35,602 nt of DNA from Clostridia bacterium (GTDB taxonomy: Bacteria > Bacillota > Clostridia > Oscillospirales > CAG-272), in the NCBI GenBank assembly GCA_017456145.1, contig JAFTJZ010000012.1:1-35602 (forward strand), given 5' to 3'. Shown here in pieces: positions 26,422 through 34,825 of the stretch. Made by a program: the position numbers and the translations under genes. The stretch's first letter is position 1, and each line of letters opens with the position of its first letter. Under the pieces are notes generated by a model, which searched no databases, had not been told where the DNA came from, and was given only the letters and a program-made list of their open reading frames with translations.

Positions 26422-27205
26422 GCGCGATGCCTCCCTGCTCTCCTGCCGCGCGGCGATCCAGATGCCGTTCCAACAAAAACAGCGCCACGGCACCGATAAT
26501 TATCACCAAGGAAAACAGCTGTGAGGGAGATAAGAAGGAAACAATGGTCTGTCCGCGGTCGTCGGCGCGCGCGTACTCGATGAAAAAGCGCCACACGCCG
26601 TAGGCAAGCATATACGTTGGCATCTGGTGCCGCAGCCCCTTTTTCATCATCACAAGCAAAAGCGCAGAGAGCGCAAACAGAAACAGCGCTTCATACAGCT
26701 GCACGGGCACGATGCGATACCCCGGATAAACGGTCTCAATGCCATACCATGCATCCGTTGCCTTGCCGTGGCAGCAGCCCGCCATCAGGCAACCAAGCCT
26801 GCCAAAGCCATGCGCTGTCGTCACGACCGCGGGGGTCAGATCCAGCAGGTCGCGGAAGTGTGCGACAAGGTAATCGCGGGGAAAGAGCAGCCGCCCCACG
26901 CCGAAGTAGTAGACGATGCCGACGATGACGCCGCCGAGCAAGCCGCCGTAAAAGGTCGAGCCGGTGTTGCTGTCCAGACGGAAGTCGCCCACCGAGGCAA
27001 TGTTGTATAAGCCCTGCACCAATATCGCGCAAAGATAACCCAGCAGCACCGCGATGGGTACCATCATCAGTAAGAAGTTGATCATTTTGGCCTTCAATGC
27101 CCGCATATCTCCTTGCAGACGCACCAAATAAATGCCGATAATAACACCGACAGTCATCAGAATACTGTATAGATCCAAGCCTAAAAATAATTTGTAGGGA
27201 TACAT
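26414..27205 (-). CDS. lgt: Prolipoprotein diacylglyceryl transferase-like protein
   Basis: A 263-aa polytopic membrane protein. Lgt attaches diacylglycerol to the lipobox cysteine of prolipoproteins. The signature TTAHGFGRLGCLMAGCCHG (His132, Arg136, Cys139, Cys144-Cys145) matches the GRxGC..GCC.G form common in Firmicutes homologues, and EYARADDRG near residue 215 supplies the second conserved Arg region. The start MYPYKLF is set by GGAGG five bases upstream; an earlier in-frame ATG lies inside the MITE-like repeat. It may be an extra copy beside a housekeeping lgt elsewhere, or a paralogue serving the many lipoproteins here. Confidence 0.87.
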   Translation of the reverse strand: MYPYKLFLGLDLYSILMTVGVIIGIYLVRLQGDMRALKAKMINFLLMMVPIAVLLGYLCAILVQGLYNIASVGDFRLDSNTGSTFYGGLLGGVIVGIVYYFGVGRLLFPRDYLVAHFRDLLDLTPAVVTTAHGFGRLGCLMAGCCHGKATDAWYGIETVYPGYRIVPVQLYEALFLFALSALLLVMMKKGLRHQMPTYMLAYGVWRFFIEYARADDRGQTIVSFLSPSQLFSLVIIIGAVALFLLERHLDRRAAGEQGGIAHG

Positions 27206-27224
27206 AGATACCTCCTTGCCAGTA

Positions 27225-27488
27225 TCATCGTGTAAAAAGAAATGATGTGATCTCGCCGTCCGTGTCGCCGTACTCCACCCAGCGCCCCTCTCCTCATCCA
27301 CCGCTGCGCGTGTCCACATAGGTTTGCCTTCGGTAAACATCCCCGCTGGGGAAGGCTTGCTGTTGATTTGTTCGCACCATCATACTCCACCCAGCGCCTC
27401 TCTCCTCCTCCACCGCTGCGCGTGTCCACATCAGTTTGTCCTTGTCAAACCTCCCCGCCGTATAACACCATTTCTTTTCACACGATGA
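27225..27488. mobile_element. MITE-like element with 27-bp terminal inverted repeats
   Basis: The ends 27225-27251 and 27462-27488 are inverted copies of one another (24 of 27 bases match, core TCATCGTGT and AAAAGAAATG). Inside are two direct copies of a 56-bp segment (27271-27326 and 27383-27438, 52 of 56 identical), 112 bp apart. No transposase is encoded. A non-autonomous transposable element is possible; no clear target duplication was seen. It fills most of the gap between the lgt-like gene and the 898-aa gene. Confidence 0.6.
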
Positions 27489-27527
27489 CAAAACGGAAGG
27501 GGTGCCAACCTAAGTCAGCACCCCTTC
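27488..27527 (-). terminator. Intrinsic terminator of 898-aa gene
   Basis: GAAGGGGTGC (27496-27505) and GCACCCCTTC (27518-27527) form a 10-bp stem; on the minus strand it is followed by CGTTTTGT. It lies 65 bases after the stop codon. Confidence 0.85.
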
Positions 27528-27591
27528 GTTGTTTATTTATCCTTCGTTACGCTGAAGGCAGCGCAACTTGGGAGTGTTGCTTTAGAAAGAA

Positions 27592-30288
27592 TCAGTCTTC
27601 CTTCTTGCGAGCAGCCATGGTGACCCATGCAGCAGCAAGCAGCATCATAGCGCCTGCACCAAGGGTGATAGCAGAGCCGCAGCCGCCCTCATCCTTGGGA
27701 GTATCATCACCGGGAGTCTGGGTCTCGTCTCCACCGGGAGTCTGGGTCTCATCCCCACCGGGAGTCTGGGTCTCATCCCCACCGGGAGTCTGAGTCTCAT
27801 CCTCGGGAGGATTGTTCTTCTGCTCCTCAAGATCCTTGAGGTAGTTGTCATAGTTGCGGAAGGACTTGTTGAGGTTGGTCAGCAGCTTCTTCGCGCCTGC
27901 CTCGGAAACGAGATCCTGTGCGATGGTGCTCAGAGCTTTCAGCTCACCATCCAGCTCGTCGTAAATAGCCTGCCATGCATCGCGGTTAGCCTGATACTGA
28001 GCGATGATAGACTCATCCTCATCATCAAACGCAGGAATGGTACCGATCTTCTCGTTGATCTTTGCAACCATTGCGTCAGCAGCGGGCTTCTCGAGCTCTC
28101 TCTGCTGTGCCTGATAGTCGGTCAGACGGAGGTTGTCGATCTTGATGATGATGGGCTCCTCGGGGAGGTTAGATGCGTTGACGAAGTACCAGCGCATGTA
28201 GTTCAGTCTGGACCAGTCGGTAGCAGTACCGCTGATGGGCAGACGGATTGCAGTCCAAGTGTTGTTCTCGGTAACCTGTGCGAGAATGTCGGGCAGTCTC
28301 CAGTTGGTCTCTTCCTTATCGTGAGTACCTGCGGAGGTCAGCTCCAGAGCGTTATCGCCAAAGCCTGCATTTGCCAGAGCGTCCTTATCGGAAACGTAGA
28401 ACCAGAACTCAAGAGTATCCATGCCGGTAGCATCGATGGACTCTTCACCTGCGAAGTCGATGGTCTTGTAAGCAAAACCGGACTGACCGTTCTGGGTCTT
28501 CTCTACTTCTTCCTTGGTCTCCTTGTCGATCTCGGTCCAAGTGCCGAGCTTGAAGGACAGGGAGGAAGAACCGGACTTGAACTCCTTGTAGTCAACGGTC
28601 CATTGACCGACTGGAGCGTTACAACCGAACAGAGGAATGGAGTGCTCGTCAGCGGTCATCTCTTTCTCGTCAGCCTCGATCATAGGAGGAGTTACAACAA
28701 CCAAATCGGGATCCTGCTCCCAATCGGTGTAGCTGACAGCGACCGTGATCGGAACTTCCTTGCCGCCTTCCTTGAAACGGATCTGACCACCGTTGCCGTC
28801 CTCAACATTGTTGTCGGCAACGCGGATGTACAGAATGAAACCTGCAGAAACGTACTTGGTGGTGTTGATGTAATCATTGACGTTGATGACGTGCAGGCCG
28901 GTGCCGGGAATCGTGTCCTCAGCGTCATAAATGGTAACGTATTCAGATGCCTTGTTCTTGACAGCAACCTGTACCAGTGCCTGCGCACCGCCCAGAGGAG
29001 CAACGACGTAAACGCTGCTGGGAGGAATGTACTCAAAGGTCATCTCATAAACGATCTCAGCTTCCTTATCAGCGAACATGCAATCCGTATTCTGGCTTGC
29101 CGTGCTGATCAGTCTGACGTTCTCGGGCAGAGCAGCCTCGTTACCTACGGGGAGAGTGTACTCCTGGTAGTAGGTAGCAGCGGAGTCGCTGAACTGAACG
29201 TATGCCAGATTGAACTTGATATCGGTCTCGGCAACACCGGTGTTGGTGTAGAGACGGATATAGTTGATTGCGGAGAAGTCTGCACCGTCACCAAGGGCGA
29301 ATGCGGACAGCGGAACGCGGGTGGTGGACCAACCGTTGTAGACGTTGTTGAAGTAACCGGTGTAGTTGCTCTCCTGCTTATCGCACTCGCCGCTGGAGGT
29401 CAGCTCCATCTCGAACTTGATATCCTTCAGAGCATCTGCGCCGTCAATCTTAGCGTAGATATCAACGTAATTGTAGGTGGTCAGATCCATCGGCTCGTCA
29501 AGAACGACGGAGGTGAGCATACCCTTACCTGCACCAACGTCTGCACCTGCACTCATGGTGAAGTCTCTGGTGCCGGCGAAGTCGGTGTAGTTCAAGCCGC
29601 CCCAAGCGCCGCCATTGGTCTTCGCATCCTTCTGGAGCTCAGCAATGGTCTCGCCTGCATCGTTAACGAACTTAATGCTACCGATGTTCATGTCGGCGAT
29701 TACGCCTTCAGGAATTTCGATCTCGCCATCCTGGTCTGCACGGTTGAACCAACGCAGGTCGTTCATGCGGGTCAGATCGGCAGTACCGGATGCCCAGTTG
29801 GTCATGGGGATCGTAATGGTGTTCCAACCCTCAACCAGAGCGCCGCCCTCTGCGTACTGGCTGAATGCAGCAACGTAAGCGTTCTCCTCGTTGTCGGGCT
29901 TACCGTCGGAACCGATCTCCATCTCAAACGTCTTACCGTTCAGGTAATCGGGATGAGACACGTACATCTCAACAACCAGATTAGCTGCGCCGGTGATGTC
30001 GTAGGCAATAGCCTCGTGTGTGTCGGTCTCGTTACCGTTCCAGCTGAACAGAACGCCACCAACGCCATACTTGTTGGGAGCAAGCGTCTTGGTGAGCACT
30101 CCGCCCTCAGGGCTGGCTACGAAAGTACCGCCGTTGAATTTTTCGGCCTCGATACGGATAGTATTCGATTCCGTCGGTCTTGTTTCGCCTTCGGCTGCTG
30201 CATCATCGGTTTCCTCTGCTGCGACTACGAGAGTCATGCAGGACAGGATCATGCAGAGCGCCAAAAGCATTGCTAAAAATTTTTTCAT
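27592..30288 (-). CDS. Abundant-type secreted surface protein with four beta-sandwich modules and a C-terminal anchor
   Basis: An 898-aa protein. Signal peptide (cleaved near VVAAEE), four sandwich modules (about 42-208, 225-366, 370-520 and 549-725), a helical segment (725-826), a DETQTPGG spacer repeated four times (827-867) and a tail GGCGSAITLGAGAMMLL with an RKKED end (Cys870). The fourth module and helical segment match the 355-aa protein. Codons are strongly biased (GCT/GCA, GGT, TCC, AAG, ACC) unlike its paralogues, suggesting very high expression. AAAGGAGG lies 11 bases before the ATG. It is probably a major surface protein, possibly glycan-binding or scaffold-forming; no catalytic motif is seen. 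Confidence 0.87.
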   Translation of the reverse strand: MKKFLAMLLALCMILSCMTLVVAAEETDDAAAEGETRPTESNTIRIEAEKFNGGTFVASPEGGVLTKTLAPNKYGVGGVLFSWNGNETDTHEAIAYDITGAANLVVEMYVSHPDYLNGKTFEMEIGSDGKPDNEENAYVAAFSQYAEGGALVEGWNTITIPMTNWASGTADLTRMNDLRWFNRADQDGEIEIPEGVIADMNIGSIKFVNDAGETIAELQKDAKTNGGAWGGLNYTDFAGTRDFTMSAGADVGAGKGMLTSVVLDEPMDLTTYNYVDIYAKIDGADALKDIKFEMELTSSGECDKQESNYTGYFNNVYNGWSTTRVPLSAFALGDGADFSAINYIRLYTNTGVAETDIKFNLAYVQFSDSAATYYQEYTLPVGNEAALPENVRLISTASQNTDCMFADKEAEIVYEMTFEYIPPSSVYVVAPLGGAQALVQVAVKNKASEYVTIYDAEDTIPGTGLHVINVNDYINTTKYVSAGFILYIRVADNNVEDGNGGQIRFKEGGKEVPITVAVSYTDWEQDPDLVVVTPPMIEADEKEMTADEHSIPLFGCNAPVGQWTVDYKEFKSGSSSLSFKLGTWTEIDKETKEEVEKTQNGQSGFAYKTIDFAGEESIDATGMDTLEFWFYVSDKDALANAGFGDNALELTSAGTHDKEETNWRLPDILAQVTENNTWTAIRLPISGTATDWSRLNYMRWYFVNASNLPEEPIIIKIDNLRLTDYQAQQRELEKPAADAMVAKINEKIGTIPAFDDEDESIIAQYQANRDAWQAIYDELDGELKALSTIAQDLVSEAGAKKLLTNLNKSFRNYDNYLKDLEEQKNNPPEDETQTPGGDETQTPGGDETQTPGGDETQTPGDDTPKDEGGCGSAITLGAGAMMLLAAAWVTMAARKKED

Positions 30289-30315
30289 CGCTCAAAATTC
30301 CTCCTTTAGAGCTTT

Positions 30316-30336
30316 CATAAACGTGTCCCGTTTATG
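30316..30336 (-). promoter_or_regulatory. 5' leader hairpin of 898-aa mRNA
   Basis: CATAAACG and CGTTTATG (8-bp perfect stem, loop of five) begin within a few bases of the expected transcription start. A 5'-terminal stem-loop often stabilises highly expressed mRNAs. Confidence 0.65.
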
Positions 30337-30345
30337 GTTAAGTAA

Positions 30346-30428
30346 ATTTTATCACGAAACGGGCATAATGTCAATGCTTTTTTCAAAATTTGTTCAAAAA
30401 AATTTAACTTTTTACGTTTTCGACAAAG
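30346..30428 (-). promoter_or_regulatory. Promoter of 898-aa gene with Spo0A box
   Basis: On the minus strand, TTGACA (30374-30369), 17 bp ending in TGA and TAAAAT (30351-30346). The box CTTTGTCGAAAACG (30428-30415), with the exact core TGTCGAA, ends 40 bp upstream of the -35. Confidence 0.87.
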
Positions 30429-31166
30429 AAAGCGTCTCCGTTTTGTGCAGGATGACAGAACTGCGTCGTGCAGGGGGGATATTTGCGTTTTTTTGTTTTT
30501 TGAGGGGGGGAGGTTCCTTCTTTCGCGGGTGATGGTGCGAACATAGCGTTCTACCGTTTATTTGCTGATTGTTCATTCTTTGCCTCGGCAAAGAACGAAC
30601 CAAGAAACCGACTTAGGGACTCCGCCCCTAAGAACCCCGCCCATCTCGCGTGCTAACGCGGTCTTGCGACCGCTGATACGCACGCGGTTGTCGCGGTTCG
30701 GAAACTCCGCTTTTCGTCGTGGGAAGGCCACGACGAAAAACATGGTGTTGCTGACGGGATGAAGGCGATAAAACCAAGGTGGAAATCCGGATAGCCACGA
30801 CGAAAAACATGGTGTTGCTGACGGGATGGAAGACAAAATGTCGAAATTGAATTCTGCGAAAACAGCCTTCTAACGGTATTTCGCCATGTTTATGTCCTTT
30901 GTTCTGTTTCGATTTTCTGCAACCTTGTAGGGACCGACCTTCCGGACGGGTTGCGGAGTGTAGGAAATCTAAACCAAATGAAGATTATACGGTCAAAATA
31001 TATTGGTATATTGCGGTGGACACGGTACTCAAACGGGTATATAATATAATAATGTAGCTTTTTTTCGATTTTTTTGGCGGCCAGCGTCGAGCTCGGCGAA
31101 TACCGAAAATCATGTATCTTCCGTTGGTTGTATTTTTATACTCTCGGTTGTGTTTTGCGGCGTTCC
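30429..31166. other. Gene-free stretch of about 740 bp
   Basis: No supported gene is seen. It holds TTTGCC/GGCAAA and TTAGGG/CCCTAA small hairpins (about 30579-30633), the 35-bp repeat pair at 30727-30828, an isolated TGTCGAA at 30839-30845 and an AT-rich tract near 31040. The region may be old intergenic repeats or an RNA of unknown kind. Confidence 0.5.
30727..30828. repeat. 35-bp direct repeat, 67 bp apart
   Basis: A 35-bp segment beginning GCCACGACGAAAAACATGG at 30727-30761 recurs without mismatch at 30794-30828. The 67-bp unit is present about 1.5 times. Confidence 0.85.
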
Positions 31167-32699
31167 CTACTCTGCAAGAGACAGCCGCCAATTTTTGTTT
31201 GCAGAGAAATCCACGGCCGTGCTGTATTCCTCGCCCGTGGTATTCAGCGAGGTTCGATAATCGCCAAGGTAGAGAAGTCCGTTCGCGTCCCAGACGGTCA
31301 GCTGGAAATCACAGCTCCACCGGGCGCTTTCATATCCGTCGATCGCGCGGGTCATATTGCGCACGACCGCCAGCCGTGTGCCGTCCCACAGCATGGCGTT
31401 CTCCATGCCGGAGTCAAATCCGCGCAGCTCGGACAGCTTTTCTTCGGCAACGCCGTCCTCTCTGCCCACCTCGGGCAAGCCCGTCTCAAGCGCCACGGAC
31501 CAGGTCCCATCCGCGCCACGCGCCAAGACGATATAAAACAGCCCACCGTCGTAGTGTCGCAGAACCAGATAGTCCTCGCTCCCATCATAGACACTGTAAT
31601 ATCGCTTATTCTCCGCCGCATCCGCGCACAGCGTTTGCAGCACCGCACCGCGCTCCGGGGAGAGCACATACAGCTGCAGCCGTCCCGTCTCGTCACCGTG
31701 ACCGTTCGTCTCCCGCGCCAACATCAAAAGCTCGCCGCTCTGCCCTGCTCTGCCGAGGTATTCGATCTTGATGTCCAAGGGCAGTGCCACCGCAAGCCCA
31801 AGGCTCTCGGTATCAAGGCGCAGGCCGCCGTTGTCCAGCGTGTGGTAACGCACCGAAAAGAGGCCATAACCCCGAGGCAGATGGGATAGATCCACGAGTG
31901 TTCCCTCGCTGCTGTAGGGAAAGAAGGTAAAATAGATGACGCCTCCGTCCTCATCCGTGACCACGTGGCTGATCATTTCGGGGAAAAAGCAATCACCGTC
32001 GTGCCCGATGCCCGTAGAGGCGGAGGTGTTACTGCCGCCTTGATACTTTCGCATGGTCAGCAACATCCGCTCGCCGGGGAGCACGGGGATCTTAAAATAG
32101 GAAGAAAACGCCGCTGTGATCTGCTGCCAGTGGTCAGTGTCGCCGCGTTGAAACAACCCGCGGTTGAGTATATCTACCTCGAAGGGATAATATTCGTAAT
32201 AGTCGGCAACGGTCAAGGTAAGCTCGCGCGTATCTCCCGCGCGCATCTCATCCCAGACCTGACGCACTGCCTGCTGTATGGGGGTCAGCTCCTCAAGCTC
32301 TTGGGATAAATTCGCGGTGGCGTCATATTCGATCGTGAGCGAGATATCGCGCGGTGTCTGATCCCTCTGCGCGGCAACGCCCAGCGGATGGAACGCATAG
32401 CTGCTCATCGCGCTGTGCCCTGCCCCGTCAAAGGTGAAGGTGTTCTCCCAGAACAGCCGCCCGTCCATTTCCGTCCACGTCTGCAACGTAAGCCCGGCGG
32501 TCGCGGCGAGATCCCCTTCTTCGTGAACCGCGCGCAGCGTCACGGCATCGTGCGGCGTATACACTGCGTATGATGCAACGATCGTACCGCCGACGAGCAG
32601 GGCAAGCACCGTCACAAGCGTCACGATGGTGACCCACAGCTGTCGCCCGGCGTATGTGTTCCCGCCCTTCTTCTGCCTCATTTGTCTCATTTGCCTCAT
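31167..32699 (-). CDS. Membrane-anchored extracytoplasmic protein of the ABC operon
   Basis: A 510-aa protein. The start is chosen because GGAGGT lies seven bases upstream; an upstream in-frame ATG would overlap the ATPase gene. It begins with three MRQ triplets, then KKGG and one membrane helix (about 21-46); the rest is a large outside domain of beta-propeller-like strands (GSEDYLVLRHYDGGLFYIVL, GTRLAVVRNMTRAIDGYESA). No family is recognised. As the last gene of a GntR/ABC operon it may be the sensor or substrate-contact part of the exporter. Confidence 0.75.
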   Translation of the reverse strand: MRQMRQMRQKKGGNTYAGRQLWVTIVTLVTVLALLVGGTIVASYAVYTPHDAVTLRAVHEEGDLAATAGLTLQTWTEMDGRLFWENTFTFDGAGHSAMSSYAFHPLGVAAQRDQTPRDISLTIEYDATANLSQELEELTPIQQAVRQVWDEMRAGDTRELTLTVADYYEYYPFEVDILNRGLFQRGDTDHWQQITAAFSSYFKIPVLPGERMLLTMRKYQGGSNTSASTGIGHDGDCFFPEMISHVVTDEDGGVIYFTFFPYSSEGTLVDLSHLPRGYGLFSVRYHTLDNGGLRLDTESLGLAVALPLDIKIEYLGRAGQSGELLMLARETNGHGDETGRLQLYVLSPERGAVLQTLCADAAENKRYYSVYDGSEDYLVLRHYDGGLFYIVLARGADGTWSVALETGLPEVGREDGVAEEKLSELRGFDSGMENAMLWDGTRLAVVRNMTRAIDGYESARWSCDFQLTVWDANGLLYLGDYRTSLNTTGEEYSTAVDFSANKNWRLSLAE

Positions 32700-32712
32700 A
32701 TGCGCACCTCCG

Positions 32713-33450
32713 TCAAAGTGACTCATCATCCGTCAGCTTGCCGAGCGTTCGCCCCACGCGATCGGCGCGATAATGGTATACCTGTTTGATTTTTTCAACC
32801 AGTGTGGTCTGTCCGTCGTCCAAATCGTCCGTGCCGATGTCGCCAACCAACCGTCCGTGATGCAAAAGCACCGCGCGTCCGATGAAATCGGCGACCTCCG
32901 CAACCAGATGCGTCGAGAGCAGCACCGTCTCATGCGGCTCAAGCAGCCCAACCAGAAGGCGATAAAAGTCCTCACGGTTGAAAATATCATTTGCGGCGAA
33001 GGGTTCATCCATCAGAATATAGTCCGCGCCCTGCGAGAGCGCCATGATGACCTCAAACTGATTCTTCTGCCCCGTCGAAAAGCTGCGCAGTGCCCGCGTA
33101 CGTGGCAGCTCAAAGAAATCCATCAGCCCTGAAAAGCGCTTTTCGGAAAAGCGGGGAAAATGTGCTGCATAAAAGTCGCGGTGTCCCAGCGGCGTCAGCT
33201 CGGGAAAATAAGAGTGCTCGCAGGTAGCAAAGGAAAAGCGGTCAATGTTGTGTCGCGTGATGGGCGCGCCGTCCAGTACGATGCTCCCGCGGCAGGGCAA
33301 ATAGCCCAGAATACTCTTCATCAGCGTGGTCTTCCCCGCCCCGTTTTCTCCGAACAGACCCACGATCTGCCCGCGCGGCAGTGTCAGCGTCACATCCGAC
33401 AGCGCCCGCGTCCAGCCGTAATATTTCGTTACGTTTTTGATCTCCAGCAT
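32713..33450 (-). CDS. ABC transporter ATP-binding protein (YtrB-like)
   Basis: A 245-aa ATPase. Walker A GENGAGKT (34-41), signature STGQK (125-129, a variant of SGGQ), Walker B YILMDEP (144-150) and the switch His in LLSTH are all present. The YYGWTRALSDVTL opening and the gene order match YtrB/EcsA-type exporters. GGAGGT precedes the ATG; the gene begins 12 bp after the previous one, so it is cotranscribed with the membrane genes. It should couple ATP hydrolysis to transport with the two membrane proteins of the operon; the substrate is unknown. Confidence 0.92.
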   Translation of the reverse strand: MLEIKNVTKYYGWTRALSDVTLTLPRGQIVGLFGENGAGKTTLMKSILGYLPCRGSIVLDGAPITRHNIDRFSFATCEHSYFPELTPLGHRDFYAAHFPRFSEKRFSGLMDFFELPRTRALRSFSTGQKNQFEVIMALSQGADYILMDEPFAANDIFNREDFYRLLVGLLEPHETVLLSTHLVAEVADFIGRAVLLHHGRLVGDIGTDDLDDGQTTLVEKIKQVYHYRADRVGRTLGKLTDDESL

Positions 33451-33462
33451 AAATACCTCCGT

Positions 33463-34032
33463 TTATACAAGCACCGCACCCACACCGGCGGGCGTGAGCA
33501 ACATATATAAGATGAAATTGATGAGCAGATGCACCACCATCGCCGCCAGGCACAAGAGCGCACCGCACAGCGGCAGGGCAAACACCCGTCGCCAAAGCTC
33601 CCCACGGCGGGGCAGCCGCCACATGACGTAGATGCTCCGCCCTCCGCGCCAGAAATACCCGTAATGCAACGCCGACAGTGCAAGGACGCAAAGCATCGCG
33701 ACCACATAGCCCCCAAGAATGTCTCCCTTGCCCAAAAGCTCGACGTAGGAAAACATATGTGCATCGGACAGCAGCACCGAGCCCCGCAGCTCGTCCCATC
33801 CGTACAGATCGGACAGCGCCGACAAATACCGTATCCACCAGATCAGCGCGTGATACCCCACGGCGCAGATGGCCAGCATCGCAAAAAAGCCAAGCTCCTG
33901 CCGCAAATCCATCCCCGGCGGGGCGTTTCGCTCGCAGAAAGCGAGCCACCGCTGCCGCCTTGCCTCGCGACGCGCCTCGCGCATCTGTTCACGCGTCAAT
34001 GTCGCGCTTGACTCTTTCGTTTGATTCTGCAT
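33463..34032 (-). CDS. ABC transporter membrane protein (small)
   Basis: A 189-aa protein. The start MQNQTK is preferred (GGAGG seven bases upstream); an in-frame ATG 14 codons earlier lacks such a site. A basic N-terminal segment (EARREARRQRW) precedes about four membrane helices. It overlaps the preceding membrane gene by 44 bases and precedes the ATPase. The role as a permease subunit rests on the operon; there is no recognisable family motif. Confidence 0.75.
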   Translation of the reverse strand: MQNQTKESSATLTREQMREARREARRQRWLAFCERNAPPGMDLRQELGFFAMLAICAVGYHALIWWIRYLSALSDLYGWDELRGSVLLSDAHMFSYVELLGKGDILGGYVVAMLCVLALSALHYGYFWRGGRSIYVMWRLPRRGELWRRVFALPLCGALLCLAAMVVHLLINFILYMLLTPAGVGAVLV

Positions 34033-34825
34033 TCTCTGCGTCCTCCTTCCTATAAATATAGGTGACCAGCTCAACCACGTTGGCGCAGCACAGCATCATG
34101 ACGATAATATCGCCCGCAAGCGATCCCAAGGAGGCGCAAAAGCCAACCAACGTAATCGCCACCATGGCTACGATATTGAGCGGAATATGCCCCTTTCGGC
34201 GGCGATAGGGATACCCCGCAGCGCACATTCCCAGCGACAGGATCAGCAGCGCATTACGGAGGTGGCGGCTGATCTCCTCCAAAGGGAGCAGCCCATGCAG
34301 ATACCCGCTGCGATAAAAGGTGAGAAACAGGGTCTGCTCGCTCCAGGCATACGCGGGTGCCTCCTTGGCATACCACAGCAAAAGCGCCGACATGAGCACC
34401 CCCTGCACGACAAGAAGCAGCGCATAGCAAAGGGTATTGTAAAGGCTCTGCCACCAAAAAATCGTTTTCTCTTCCACGCGCAGCCGCCCCAGTGCCAGCC
34501 CCGCTGTCCGCCCGCTGCCAAAGGAGCAAAGCAATATGCTGAGCAGGATCAGCCCCACCCCTGCGATCGGCGCAGCCCCGCTGCGAAAGATCAGGGTCTC
34601 AGGCGGCGCAAACGCGCCTACCCCCGCAGCCGCAGCCTCCAGCTCCTTTTGCAGCACGGTGTAAAACAAGCCCACCTGCACTGCCGCGGTGGCAAAGATC
34701 AAGACGATCACCCGCGCAAAGGTCCCGCGCAGCAGCAAATACAGAATCGACCAGTGCGCCCGCGCGGCATCGCCTCTCTTTACAACACTCGGTTTATTTA
34801 TACTATCCATAATTGATTGATTCAT
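33989..34825 (-). CDS. ABC transporter permease-like membrane protein
   Basis: A 278-aa integral membrane protein with six or so helices (for example VIVLIFATAAVQVGLF and GLILLSILLCS). The start MNQSIMD overlaps the GntR stop as ATGA, so translation is coupled. A much longer in-frame extension upstream overlaps the regulator gene and is not real. It is the likely transmembrane part of the exporter with the 33463 gene. Confidence 0.8.
   Translation of the reverse strand: MNQSIMDSINKPSVVKRGDAARAHWSILYLLLRGTFARVIVLIFATAAVQVGLFYTVLQKELEAAAAGVGAFAPPETLIFRSGAAPIAGVGLILLSILLCSFGSGRTAGLALGRLRVEEKTIFWWQSLYNTLCYALLLVVQGVLMSALLLWYAKEAPAYAWSEQTLFLTFYRSGYLHGLLPLEEISRHLRNALLILSLGMCAAGYPYRRRKGHIPLNIVAMVAITLVGFCASLGSLAGDIIVMMLCCANVVELVTYIYRKEDAENAESNERVKRDIDA

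Noticed and set aside
28321-30276. Long open frame antisense to the 898-aa gene (651 codons)
   Set aside because: The codon bias of the sense gene leaves the opposite strand open; its product has no recognisable domain and no initiation site.
27592-30288. LPxTG sortase anchoring of the 898-aa protein
   Set aside because: No LPxTG-like motif precedes the membrane helix; the tail has Cys-Gly-Ser instead.
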